Assembly: GCA_013399015.1 (NCBI GenBank)
Contig: VWZX01008616.1
Location: 1-64,000 of the forward strand
Origin: Galbula dea
Taxonomy: Eukaryota > Chordata > Aves > Piciformes > Galbulidae
Length of the DNA: 64,000 nucleotides
Reading direction: 5' to 3'
The notes beneath the pieces are model-generated. The model saw only the letters and a program-made list of their open reading frames with translations. It was not told where the DNA came from and searched no databases. Of this stretch, positions 1-8,382 are shown piece after piece. Both the position numbers and the translations under genes were made by a program. Position 1 is the first letter of the stretch. The number at the start of each line of letters is the position of its first letter.

Positions 1-85
1 TCCTCCTTTGGCAAGACAAGTGTAACAGAGACAAAGCCCTGAAGGAAACGTCACCTGGTGCCAAAGTCTGGCAGAAACCCCTCAC

Positions 86-274
86 CTGGCTTGCTGAGGT
101 CATGCATCTCTGTCTGCCTCTTGCTGACAAGAGCATATGAGAAGAAAAAGGGGAGAAGACTATTTCTTTTCCTCTTGTTCTGGTGCTGATGGTTCTTCAA
201 AAGGACTGCTCGAACTTTTGCCTGCATGTGCTCATCAAACTCTGCAGCTTGTCTGTGCTGGCCTAGGATCCTAT
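86..274 (-). CDS. SLC4-family bicarbonate transporter, internal exon (cytosolic N-terminal domain, third exon in window)
   Basis: This 189-base exon lies between a cccag acceptor (just above 274) and a gtgagg donor (just below 86). It has 2 bases finishing an Asp codon, 62 full codons and 1 base of the next codon. The Asp completes the block E-E-I-A-D begun in the preceding exon at 620-780, so the two exons join in frame. The middle contains V-R-A-V-L-L-K-N-H-Q-H-Q-N-K, which resembles the conserved 'ALLK+HHHQN' block following the first conserved segment of SLC4A7/8/10 cytosolic domains. After it, family members usually read R-S-F-A-x-x-G-K-K, whereas here it reads F-S-Y-A-L-V-S-K-R, so this part is divergent. 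The domain is known to sit in the cytosol ahead of the membrane transport domain and to take part in dimerisation and regulation. The membrane domain would be encoded left of the window. Assignment to the SLC4 family is firm; the exact paralogue is not. Confidence 0.8.
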
Positions 275-619
275 CTGGGGATGGCAAAGGCAAAGGCAAA
301 GGAAGGCATCAGAGCAGAAACCCCAAAAAGTCTTCACCATGTTTCTAAAAGCAGCCTGCCAAGCCCTGACACACACTCTGCTTTGGCTGGAGAATATTCT
401 CTGACCCCACACAGTGCTTTCTAAAAGATCCCATCCTGGAAGAAAGAGCTGGTGCAACTGTTGCTCACCGAGTCTACATCCAATAATAACTCAGGACTTA
501 AAACCTCGGGGGGACTTCTGGAATATGTTATGCTACTGGAGCAGGGATTGATCCAGGAGTGAAGGGTACTGTGGAAAGCCAGCTCAGCTGTTCCTGGAGG
601 GACACAGTGCCCACACTAC
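275..619 (-). other. Intron between SLC4 exons 620-780 and 86-274
   Basis: This is a 345-base phase-1 intron (gtagtg to cccag). Close to the acceptor, plus-strand positions 283-300 hold three copies of GGCAAA. On the coding strand these form a TTTGCC repeat that supplies much of the polypyrimidine tract. No other structure was seen. Confidence 0.75.
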
Positions 620-780
620 CTGCAATCTCTTCGATGTTCGTGGCATTGATGTCCAGCAGCACTGTCCCTTTGCTAATGCAGCTCCTCAGCTCAGAGAGGC
701 TGTGCATGGACAGCGTGCCCACGTAGGGCTTGCTCCAACGCTCACTGCCTTCTTCCACGTCCTCCTCAAACTTCACCCAC
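620..780 (-). CDS. SLC4-family bicarbonate transporter, internal exon (conserved W-V-K-F-E-E-D-V block)
   Basis: This 161-base exon has 1 base completing an Arg codon, 53 codons and 1 base of an Asp codon. It is bounded by a ctgcag acceptor above 780 and a gtagtg donor below 620. The protein opens W-V-K-F-E-E-D-V-E-E, continues E-R-W-S-K-P-Y-V-G-T-L-S-M-H-S-L and then L-R-S-C-I-S-K-G-T-V-L-L-D. This is the hallmark SLC4 cytosolic-domain segment; electroneutral Na+-coupled members read W-L-K-F-E-E-D-V and T-L-S-L-H-S-L-F-E-L-R-S-C. Here the normally aromatic F before E-L-R is a Ser, and L-H-S is M-H-S. The E-D-V and L-R-S-C signatures favour the SLC4A7/8/10 group over NBCe1 or the anion exchangers. 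The frame is open and both splice sites are good, which argues against a decayed pseudogene. Confidence 0.88.
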
Positions 781-995
781 CTGCAGATAGGGAGTGTGAT
801 CAGCCCCAGTGCAAGAAAACAGCCCCAGCTCTGCAGCCCCTTTGCACAGAGCTACAGGGCAGCCAGGGGAGAAGGCTCCTCACAGTGGCACTGGCTGCTG
901 CAAAAGCTTCACATCCCAGATTGCTGAAAGCAGAGCCCTCGGGCACTGCCAGCACAGGGACTCCTCTCCCACTGCAGGCAGCAGCAGGCATTTAC
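781..995 (-). other. Short intron between SLC4 exons 996-1107 and 620-780
   Basis: This is a 215-base intron with a gtaaat donor and a ctgcag acceptor. It splits an Arg codon after its second base. No repeat or secondary gene was seen. Confidence 0.75.
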
Positions 996-1107
996 CTTGC
1001 CCTTTCCTTCCACTCAGCACCTTCACCTTCTTTAACACAGATCTCATCCAGCTCGCTGAACACATCGTGGGGGACATGCTGCTCGTCCTCCTTGGTTCTG
1101 AGGCTGC
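996..1107 (-). CDS. SLC4-family bicarbonate transporter, internal exon (H-V-P-H-D-V-F-S-E-L-D-E-I-C block)
   Basis: This 112-base exon has 2 bases completing a codon (probably Gly), 36 codons and 2 bases of an Arg codon that is finished by exon 620-780. It starts after a ctcccag acceptor and ends at a gtaaat donor. The protein contains E-D-E-Q-H-V-P-H-D-V-F-S-E-L-D-E-I-C-V-K-E and then A-E-W-K-E-R-A-R-W across the junction. Na+-coupled bicarbonate transporters carry the close block H-V-P-H-E-L-F-T-E-L-D-E-I-C followed by A-E-W-K-E-T-A-R-W. It is the most 5' SLC4 exon I can recognise. The expected preceding exon, which in relatives encodes an arginine/histidine-rich stretch ending F-I-L-G, was not clearly found up to the MAP2K4 3' UTR. 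Confidence 0.85.
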
Positions 1108-2371
1108 CTGGGAGCAGAAGACAGAGTCCCCTCCTGTTACCACCTGTGCCTGCATACAGCCTGCCACGCTTACATGCAGAGTGGCCATTGGATCAGCACC
1201 AGTTCATCAGCCATAAATACAGTGCTGGCCTCTCTCCCCTGGATCTGTCTGGGCTTGTACTGAGCCATGGAGAAAGAGGAGCATCTATTCCACCTCTGCA
1301 GGTTGATGGGCAGCTTTCCTTCCCCAGAATTCCCCAGGATCCCTCTAAGGAAGAGGAGTCTGACTCCAGTAAGCATTTAACTGCCTTAAAGCAAAACAAC
1401 AGAGAAAAGTCTGGAAAAAGAGGCTCTGCCTAAATAATGCCACATTTCCTGGGAAGAACAGCAAGCCACATAAAGTAGCCACATGAACCTGCTTGCTGGA
1501 GTCCTCAGTGCCCAACTTGCAGACTCTCAACTTTCAGATGCCCTCCTGTGGGTGACAACAGGGAAAGTCTCCTCCTCTCTCAGAAACCATTTGGCCTCCA
1601 TGCTCTGCCCAGTGAGGAGGAACCTGCCCCAAACAGCCCTCCCTGCCACAAAGCATCTTCCCTGCCTATCCCTCTGCCCTCCACAGAAATGGGCATGGGA
1701 TTTTGGGGAGAGTTTTCCCACTCTTTGGAGGATGCTTGGCCCCTCAGCAGAGCCCCAGCTCAGCTACCTGCAACTCTGCCAGAAGTGTTGTTTTGCAGCT
1801 GCTGTTCCTGCCCATCCTCACCATGGTCTGGTTTGGGAGATAATTGCATCTCCAGGTCAGTCAGGGGCCAGATTCCCCTGGGATACCAGATCAAGCCACC
1901 ACCAGGAACAACTGGAACCTAAATGGGATCCAGGATGCACCAGCAGCAGAGAGACAGAGATGCCCATGATGTGACATCACAATTTATGAGGTGGAGCCAG
2001 GAAGCTAGGTCATGCCACACACCCTGAGACCCTTCCTGCTTGGAAACTTAGTGAGTGGGGAGGAACTAGCTCTGTTTGGAGCAAAACCTACCCAGGATAG
2101 AGAAATGGGGTGTAAATGAAACTTCCTTCGGGGTGAAAGGTGTAAGCAGCATTTGGGTGTGTTTAAAAGTACAAGCTGCCAGAAGAGAAGTGAGATGCAA
2201 ACCATTGGGAAGCTGAATGTTTTGGGCTGGTGCTGATGGTTATCAGAATCTCCTGCAAAAATTCAGGATGTTTCAGAAGGTCTCTCCTTGGCATGGCCTC
2301 CATCCCTTTGGTGCTTCAAGAAGGCCTTGTTAGCCAGACCAAGTCCTGGCACAATACAGAAATCAGACAAA

Positions 2372-2716
2372 CCTAGAATCCTTTAGATGGGAAAAGACCT
2401 TCGAGAGCATTGAGTCCAACTGTTAACCAGCACTGCCAGGCCACCACTAAACCATGTCCCTCAGCACCACATCTCCATGGCTTTTCAATCCCTCCAGGGA
2501 TGGGGACTCCACCACTGCCCTGGGCAGCCTGGGCCAGGGCTTGACAACCATTTCAGGGAAGAAGTTGCTCCTAATGTCCAGCCTAACCCCTCCCTGGTGC
2601 AACTTGAAACTGTTTCCCCTTGTTCTATCGCTTCTTCCCTGGGAGGACACCAACTCCCCTCTCACTACAACCTCTTTTCAGGGAGCTCTAGAGAGCAAGA
2701 AAGTGTCTCCTCATCC
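2372..2716 (-). mobile_element. CR1 LINE 3'-end fragment
   Basis: Read on the minus strand this follows the avian CR1 3' consensus. It shows a 'caccaggg-aggnttaga-tgga-attagga' block, then 'ttcttccctgaaa', 'gcccaggctgcccagggca', 'catccctggagg' and a short 3' tail with 'gaatcct'. It is 5'-truncated, as most CR1 copies are. It abuts a second CR1 copy at about 2718, which begins with that copy's 3' tail. Confidence 0.85.
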
Positions 2717-2717
2717 T

Positions 2718-3085
2718 CATCAGGATTGGAAGGGACCTTAGAGGTCATCTAGTCCAACCCCCTACAGTGAGTAGGCAATCTCCAACTAAACCAGGTTGCC
2801 AAGCACCCTGTCCAGCCTCCCCTTGACACCTCCAGGGACGGGGCCTCAACCACCTGCCTGGGCAACCTGTTCCAATGTTCCAATCTAAATCTGCTCTTCC
2901 CTAATTTAAACCCATTACCCCTTGTCCTATCACTACAGGCCTTTGTAAACAGGCCCTCCCCAGCCTTTCTCTATGACCCCTTCAGGTACTGGAAGGTGAC
3001 TATTAGGTCCCCTCAAAGCCTTCTCTTCTCGAGGCTGAACAATCCCAGCTCCCTCAGCCTATCCTCATAGGGGAGAACCTTGGAG
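2718..3085 (-). mobile_element. CR1 LINE 3'-end fragment, adjacent to the previous copy
   Basis: A second CR1 copy in the same orientation. Its 3' end reads 'ggttggactagatgacctctaaggtcccttccaa' in reverse complement, and it extends through the 'ggcaggtggttgaggcc' block to an end resembling the C-terminal RT region (protein-like S-L-E-K-R-R-L in reverse). It differs in sequence from the copy at 2372-2716, so the pair reflects two insertions rather than a local duplication. Confidence 0.85.
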
Positions 3086-3739
3086 AAAAAGGCTTGGTGT
3101 GGTGGAAACACTGATTTTATGCACAGTAACAGACAGTTGGGTGCTCCAGGTCCCATCAAGCCAGTTTGAGCACTACAGGCACTCATGGCTGTCCCCTTTC
3201 CCCCAACATCATCTTCTTTCCCAGTGGTGCTGCTGGGGTCCAGCTCTGCCCACCTGCCTGGACAGTTTCCAAGCCCTCCATTGCTTCCCTGCAGGAGAGA
3301 CACTTATCCTGGTGCCAGGAGGCTTGTCAGTAGGAATTACCTAGGACTTGGCATTCTTAGATCACCTTTGCAGACCTTGACTGTTCTGACAAAAACAAAG
3401 CAGCCTGCAAGGCTGTGAGCATCAGGTGCCCTTTCCCCAGTGTGGCACAGCCACTGGCCCTCCTCACAGGAACAAGGTGTCTTGAGCCACCAGAACCTCC
3501 TAATGCAGCAAACAGGGCTCACCTGAGAGGCATCCCAATAGCATAGAGGGCTCAGCAGTCTTCCAGAAAAAGAGAATGCATCCAGGGCTCCCTAGACCTC
3601 TTTTATTTTCAGTTTAGCATCCTGCACAGCTGCCTGCACCCAAAGGCCAGGCCTGGAAGGCAGATGTTTCACCAATGACCCTTCCCAGCCATGCCTGACC
3701 TTACAGAATGAAATAACAAGGTCACAGTTGCATCCTAGT

Positions 3740-3745
3740 TTTATT
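3740..3745 (-). promoter_or_regulatory. Candidate distal polyadenylation signal AATAAA for MAP2K4
   Basis: Read on the minus strand the hexamer is followed within about 20-30 bases by a GT/T-rich stretch (tgtgaccttgttatttc). That is the usual arrangement for cleavage and polyadenylation. Confidence 0.45.
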
Positions 3746-5904
3746 CCAACTGACCTGCAGGAGAAAGGATAGAACTATTACATAAACACTCTGATCCAAG
3801 TATAATATCTTAAATAGAGGAGGAAGTCAAACCAGGATAGCAGATAAAATATTCTGAAGCTCTCTGAAGCACTGAAGCTCCTGAGCTCCATTTCACAGAC
3901 AGTAAGGCAACATCCCTGCACATCAGCTTTTTGATCATTTTTATACATTTTTCTATGGTACAAGGAAAAAAATAATATAAGCAGAGTTGACAATGTACAG
4001 TTCTTACACTTTTCACAGCTTCTGAACACTATACACCTTTCTTTCTTTGTCTTTAATAAAGATACATTGTAATAAATGGTGCACCCTTATTAGTTCATAG
4101 TGACCTGTGTTTGACAGGCTAAACCTCTCCTTCTGTCTAGCCACCCATGCCACAGCACCTCAGCCCTGACCTTGTCACTGGCAGCTCCAAGTTTCACGTT
4201 GCCCTTTCCCATCTGCTGAAACCAAACTGGTCATGCTGCTGAAGACAAGCTTTGGTTGGGGACAGCACCAGAGAGCAGAGCCCAGGCACTCCCAAAGAGC
4301 AGGGCAGATGGCCACTTGCATTGGAGGGAAACTGATTTTGGGGGGCATTCATCTCAGTATCAACCCTCTGAATGGTTTTTGGGCTCTCTGTCACTGGGGA
4401 GATGGGAACCAGACTTTAATGCCTGAAATGTGGAGACAGAACACCTCTGTACACATCTGTCCTTACTGGATGTGTGTCTCCTCAGGCCCCCAGCCACTGC
4501 CTGAGGTCTTGCTGTGGGTGGCTGAAGGCTGCTGAGATGAATCACAGCTGCTGGGATCAGCCAAGCCTGAGGAAAAAAATGACTTTTCTGGGGCTGGGGA
4601 CAGAATTACTGCTGTAGATACACTATGGAGCTTCTTAACTGATCCTGCCACGTGATGAACCAGTGCTGCTGGGAATGACTGGTTCCTTTAGAAAGCCCTG
4701 CCCTGACCATTTTGGGAAGCCTTTAGTGACTGCCTTGCCTGAGGAGCAGCCCCAGAGGAACATAACCCAGGAATGGCAGAAGGGCTGCACCTCCCTGCCT
4801 AGCCTCAAGGAAGTATCAGCCTTGGAGCCAGAGGGACCAGCTCTGGCAGCCAAGCAAAGATGTGCCATGCTGCAAGGGTGACAGCCTCTGCAGCTGGAGA
4901 AACACCAGCATCCACCTGAGCATAGCCTTGGCTCTCTCCTTTCCCAACTGAGCAGCTGGGCAGGGATGTGTTGGTCTCCAGTGCTCCCCCACCAGCCCAG
5001 TTTGTGCTTCATAGCAGTGGTTTGACATGAGAAGCCCTTCCTTGGGAATCCTGCCAGTACTGCTGTGTTTTCATCCCCATTGTGTCTTTGGTCCTCTGCA
5101 TCCCAGGTTGTTTTGCTCCAGACCTCTGACAGTTGGTTCCTCTGGCTCTAAGTCCTACAAACAGCCTAAACTAGACTACACAAAAGAGAAATCAAGAGAC
5201 CCTGCAGCCTCCATTTTATCCCTGGTATGCTATTAAATACCTGAAAACTGTAATGTTTTGGGGGAAAAAAATTTGTTTTCAGGAAAAATTAATGTTTTAG
5301 AAGTAATGCTAATTCTAAAACCAACAACTGATGCACTTTCTTGCTCAGCAGTGAGCCAGAAGATGAGTTTGCCTGGCCCAGCTAAAAGCCCACCAGGCAT
5401 TAGATGCTCTTGCATTGCCAGCTCATCTCCATCTGCACCAATCTCAGTGAGATTCCCTCCAGGGTGCAGTCACAAGAGCTATGGAGCTATGGAGGATCAC
5501 AAAGGAGGTTAAACATGCCCAGAAGGTGGTGAGCAAAGGCTCGGCAAGCTAAGCAGAGCGTGGTATTTGCAGCAGCAGGGCAGGTGCAGAGCCCACCACG
5601 GCAGGGGCACATCCTCAGCACCCTGCCTGCAGTGGCAAGACGGAAGCACTGAGGTTTTGTCCCGTGAGGGACACTGGGCTGGGAGGTGGCAGGGCTGCCA
5701 GGCTGCTCCTGGGATCAGTCAGGGCTGGGGACAGCGAAGAACATGAGAAATACTGGCCAGAAATCCCAGACATTGGTTTGTGGCTCCTGGAAACAGCTGC
5801 AGCCTTTGTGACCGGCACTGGTGGAAGGCAAAGGGAAGCCAGCTGGTAGAGGGCACTGTGCAGCTATAAATCAGGTCACAAGCAGGTTAAATTCAATCGA
5901 GTAG

Positions 5905-5910
5905 TTTAAT
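5905..5910 (-). promoter_or_regulatory. Candidate alternative polyadenylation signal ATTAAA
   Basis: ATTAAA on the minus strand, about 830 bases after the MAP2K4 stop codon. It is the commonest variant hexamer, but nothing else supports its use. Confidence 0.25.
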
Positions 5911-6334
5911 AAGTCTTCAGGTCAAAGGTCTTATCTTACCAGGTAACAATGTACAGGACACCTAGTTAAGAGTGAAGAGTGGCTGGCTTGGTAAAAGGAG
6001 AAAGAATACATGATGTCCCATCTCTGAATAGTTTAATGTTAGCCTCTTTCAGAGCAACATAGTTTTTGGTAAAGACATATTCACTATATTTAACATGATC
6101 TCTCTTTAACAGAGGTTCAGCTGAGCACACTGTCCCCAGAAAGCACACTGCGACTGTAAAGCAACAGAATTTCATAGCAGTAAATCTATTGCACTTTGTG
6201 AAGAATCAGATTCTCCTTTGCCTTTTCCTAGCTCCAGAAGGCAAAGCATCTTGTTGGTTAAGCGAGTTCTTCTCCCTCCAGGCAAAGTCTCTTACTGTTC
6301 AGACAGACAAAGCCTAGCTTGGTTTGTTTTGCTT

Positions 6335-6340
6335 TTTATT
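6335..6340 (-). promoter_or_regulatory. Candidate proximal polyadenylation signal AATAAA
   Basis: Canonical hexamer on the sense strand of MAP2K4, about 400 bases after the stop, in the context TAATAATAAAAAG. Use would give a short 3' UTR isoform. It lies about 40 bases past the A21 tract, which can mimic a poly(A) end in oligo-dT-primed cDNA. Confidence 0.35.
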
Positions 6341-6381
6341 ATTACTTGAAACAACAATTGGAAGAGTTTGAGAGAAAAGTC

Positions 6382-6402
6382 TTTTTTTTTTTTTTTTTTT
6401 TT
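6382..6402 (-). repeat. A21 homopolymer in the MAP2K4 3' UTR (T21 on the plus strand)
   Basis: An uninterrupted run of 21 T on the plus strand. In the transcript this is an internal oligo-A tract likely to cause false priming. No LINE or processed-pseudogene body adjoins it. Confidence 0.9.
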
Positions 6403-6741
6403 CCAGTAGCTGCTGAGAAGTCTCCAAGTTTTGGGTCTAGAAATGAACTTTAGGTGCTATCCAATCACGGGTCAACAAATGTACTTATTTCCACATTTCA
6501 TGAATATGTCCACAAAAGAGCAAGATGAGGTCTCTCTTTGACCAACACTAACACTGTGTGATCAGGTATTACAGGGATGCACTTTATATGTGACAACAGT
6601 ATACAGACAGGATGGAAAGAACACCAATATTATTGCACATGGTGTCTGGGCGAGCATTAAAAACACTGCAACATGTGATGCAAACTCTGGACAGTTGGTT
6701 TCCTCTCAGCCCTTGTTCTGGAGTCGGATGTAGCAGCAGGA

Positions 6742-6855
6742 TCAATCCACGTACGTCGGAGAGCTGGGAGTTGCTGGCATCTGATCCAGGATTTTACAGA
6801 CATAGCATGCAACATCCACTGTGCGTTCCTCATACATCAGGATGAAGGGATGTTT
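6742..6855 (-). CDS. MAP2K4: MAP2K4 exon 11 (last coding exon, stop)
   Basis: This contains 37 codons plus TGA (114 bases), after a gcttgcag acceptor, in phase 0. It starts K-H-P-F-I-L-M-Y-E-E-R and ends T-P-S-S-P-T-Y-V-D, corresponding to residues 363-399 of mammalian MKK4. It completes the last helices of the kinase C-lobe and most of the DVD region, the C-terminal docking site for upstream MAP3Ks such as MEKK1. Compared with the mammalian protein as I remember it, there are small changes: T-V-D-V for A-V-E-V, and P-T-Y-V-D for P-M-Y-V-D at the extreme C-terminus. The length and stop position are the expected ones. Confidence 0.97.
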   Translation of the reverse strand, partial: KHPFILMYEERTVDVACYVCKILDQMPATPSSPTYVD

Positions 6856-6940
6856 CTGCAAGCAGAGAGACAAACAAGGTTAGGGTGACCCTTCCTGACA
6901 CCTCCTGGCTGCCCCAGAGAGAAAAGCTTAGCATAGGGAT

Positions 6941-7858
6941 TCACAGAATCACAGAATCATTACGGTCGGAAAGGACCCTCGAGATCATCTAGTCCAACAG
7001 ATAGCCCTACACTACTCTTACCCCTAAATCATCCCCTGAAGAAACACATCTATCCTCTTCTTAAAAACCTCCAGGGATGGTGCCTCCACCCCCTCCCTGG
7101 GCAGCCTATTCCAATATCTAACCACTCTTTCAGTAAAGAAATTCTTCCTAATATCTAATCTAAACCTACCCTGGCTCAGCTTAAGCCCATTCCCTCTAGT
7201 CCTGTCACTAGTCACTAGGGAGAAGAGGCCAACACCCACCTCCCTAGAATGGCCTTTCAGGGAGCTGAAGAGAGCGATAAGGTCTCCCCTCAGCCTCCTC
7301 TTCTCCAGGCTAAACAAGCCCAGCTCCCTAAGCCTCTCCTCATAAGGCCTGTTTTCCAGACCCCTGACTAGCTTAGTTGCCCTTCTCTGCACCCTCTCTA
7401 GTAGCTCAATGTCCTTCCTAAACTGCGGTGCCCAAAACTGCACACAGTACTCGAGGTGTGGCCTCACCAGTGCCACGTACAGTGGCAAGATCACCTCCCT
7501 GCTCCTACTGGTCACACTATTCCTGATGCAAACCAGGATGCCATTGGCCTTCTTAGCCACCTGGGCACACTGCTGACTCATGTTCAGCTGGCTGTCAATC
7601 AGCACCCCCAGGTCCTTCTCTGCTGGGGAGCTCTCCAGCCACACCTTCCCGAGCCTGTAGCACTGCTGGGGGTTGTTACACCGAAAATGCAGGACTCTAC
7701 ATTTAGCCTTATTAAAACTCACCCCATTGGTCTCTGCCCATCTATCCAGCCTATCTAGGTCCCTCTGCAGAGCCTGCCTACCCTCAAGCAGATTGACACT
7801 CCCACCCAGCTTAGTGTCATCTGCAAACTTACTAAGGGTGCACTCTATCCCCGATTCA
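6941..7858 (-). mobile_element. CR1 LINE, 5'-truncated copy with open reverse-transcriptase C-terminus
   Basis: About 920 bases in the same orientation as MAP2K4. The 3' end carries the doubled 'gattctgtgattct' style tail and 'gttggactagatgatctcgagggtcc'. The 5' end stops inside the reverse-transcriptase region, as expected for target-primed integration with early termination. It carries a 232-codon ORF (7024-7722), described separately, and is therefore likely younger than the other copies here. Confidence 0.92.
7024..7722 (-). pseudogene. CR1 ORF2 C-terminal remnant (reverse-transcriptase thumb/C-terminal part)
   Basis: An uninterrupted 232-codon frame inside the CR1 copy at 6941-7858. Family landmarks typical of CR1 ORF2 C-termini appear in order: F-N-K-A-K-C-R-V-L-H-F near residue 3, K-D-L-G-V-L-I-D near 36, R-P-H-L-E-Y-C-V-Q-F-W-A-P near 87, R-E-L-G-L-F-S-L-E-K-R-R-L near 130, and N-R-L-P at 207-210. 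The endonuclease domain, the catalytic Y/F-x-D-D core and the element's 5' half are absent, so it cannot encode an active retrotransposon. The first Met is internal to the ancestral frame. It is a retroelement fragment, not a host gene. Confidence 0.88.
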
Positions 7859-8097
7859 CCTGATGCAAGATCATGGGGCTTGGCGGTGGCTGTACAACAA
7901 CAGGACAGCCTGGTCTGTGGCTTTTACATAGAGGGAAGCTGTATCCTAGATGTGGGACAGGACTCCAGGAGCCTCAGGAACTGATGCCTGGGCAGGAGGC
8001 AGTGAGGGTGCAGTATTAACAGCATCTTGCCCCTTCACAGCTACTGAAATACTGTCGGGAGAGGTTCCATCATCAGCCTTGTCAGCAATAGGGAGAC

Positions 8098-8382
8098 AGG
8101 AGTGACAAGGAGATGTGGCTTGCAGAGGTTAAAGAGGAGATTCAAGTTGTGCCAGGGGAGGTTTAGGTTGGACACTAGGAAAAATTTCTTCCCTGAAAGG
8201 GTTGTCAAGCCTTGGCACAAGATGGAGTCATCATCCCTGGAGGGATCAAAAAGCCACAGATACGTGGTGCTGAGGGACGTGGTTTAGTGGTGACCTGGCA
8301 GTGCTGGTTAACAGCTGGACTCAATGATCAGAGAGGTCTTTTCCAACCTCTATGGTTCTATGTTTCTATGATTCTATCAGGA
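8098..8382 (+). mobile_element. CR1 LINE 3'-end fragment (antisense to MAP2K4)
   Basis: Follows the CR1 3' consensus: 'gtgccaggggaggtttaggttggacactagga', 'atttcttccctgaaagggttgtcaagc', 'gagggacgtggtttagtggtgacctggcagtg', and the terminal octamer-like repeats 'ttctatg/attctatc'. Roughly 15% divergent by eye. Confidence 0.88.

Larger units (their letters stand above)
1108..3719. other. Intergenic or 5' region between the SLC4-like gene and the MAP2K4 3' end
   Basis: Both flanking genes are read leftward, so any promoter and 5' exons of the SLC4-like gene should lie here or further right. Apart from two CR1 fragments (2372-3085) I recognise nothing. There is no CpG-rich promoter-like block and no clear coding exon. 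A very weak candidate SLC4 exon ending at 2092 is discussed in the findings. A second AATAAA on the minus strand (3602-3607) lies inside this stretch and could extend the MAP2K4 3' UTR slightly. Confidence 0.5.
3720..6741 (-). other. MAP2K4: Probable MAP2K4 3' UTR
   Basis: This runs from the stop codon (6742-6744) to about 20 bases past an AATAAA at 3740-3745 on the minus strand. The extent is inferred. About 3.0 kb is comparable to the long 3' UTR of mammalian MAP2K4 as I remember it, and no CR1 lies inside. The distal part (about 3770-4120) is AT-rich and, from memory, resembles the mammalian UTR; I could not align it. Features inside: an A21 tract on the sense strand (6382-6402), proximal polyadenylation candidates (6335-6340, 5905-5910) and a 69-codon ORF (5966-6175). 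The distal boundary could instead be the AATAAA at 3602-3607. Confidence 0.5.

Noticed and set aside
702..1433. 243-codon plus-strand open frame
   Set aside because: It runs antisense across the SLC4 exons and their introns. It resembles no known protein, and the minus strand explains the sequence better.
1483..1974. 163-codon plus-strand open frame in the intergenic region
   Set aside because: No domain, no start context and no splice or homology support; the sequence is C/A-rich and stop-poor.
3778..4029. Minus-strand open frames of 68 to 83 codons
   Set aside because: They lie in the AT-rich distal 3' UTR of MAP2K4 and overlap each other in different frames, so they are chance frames.
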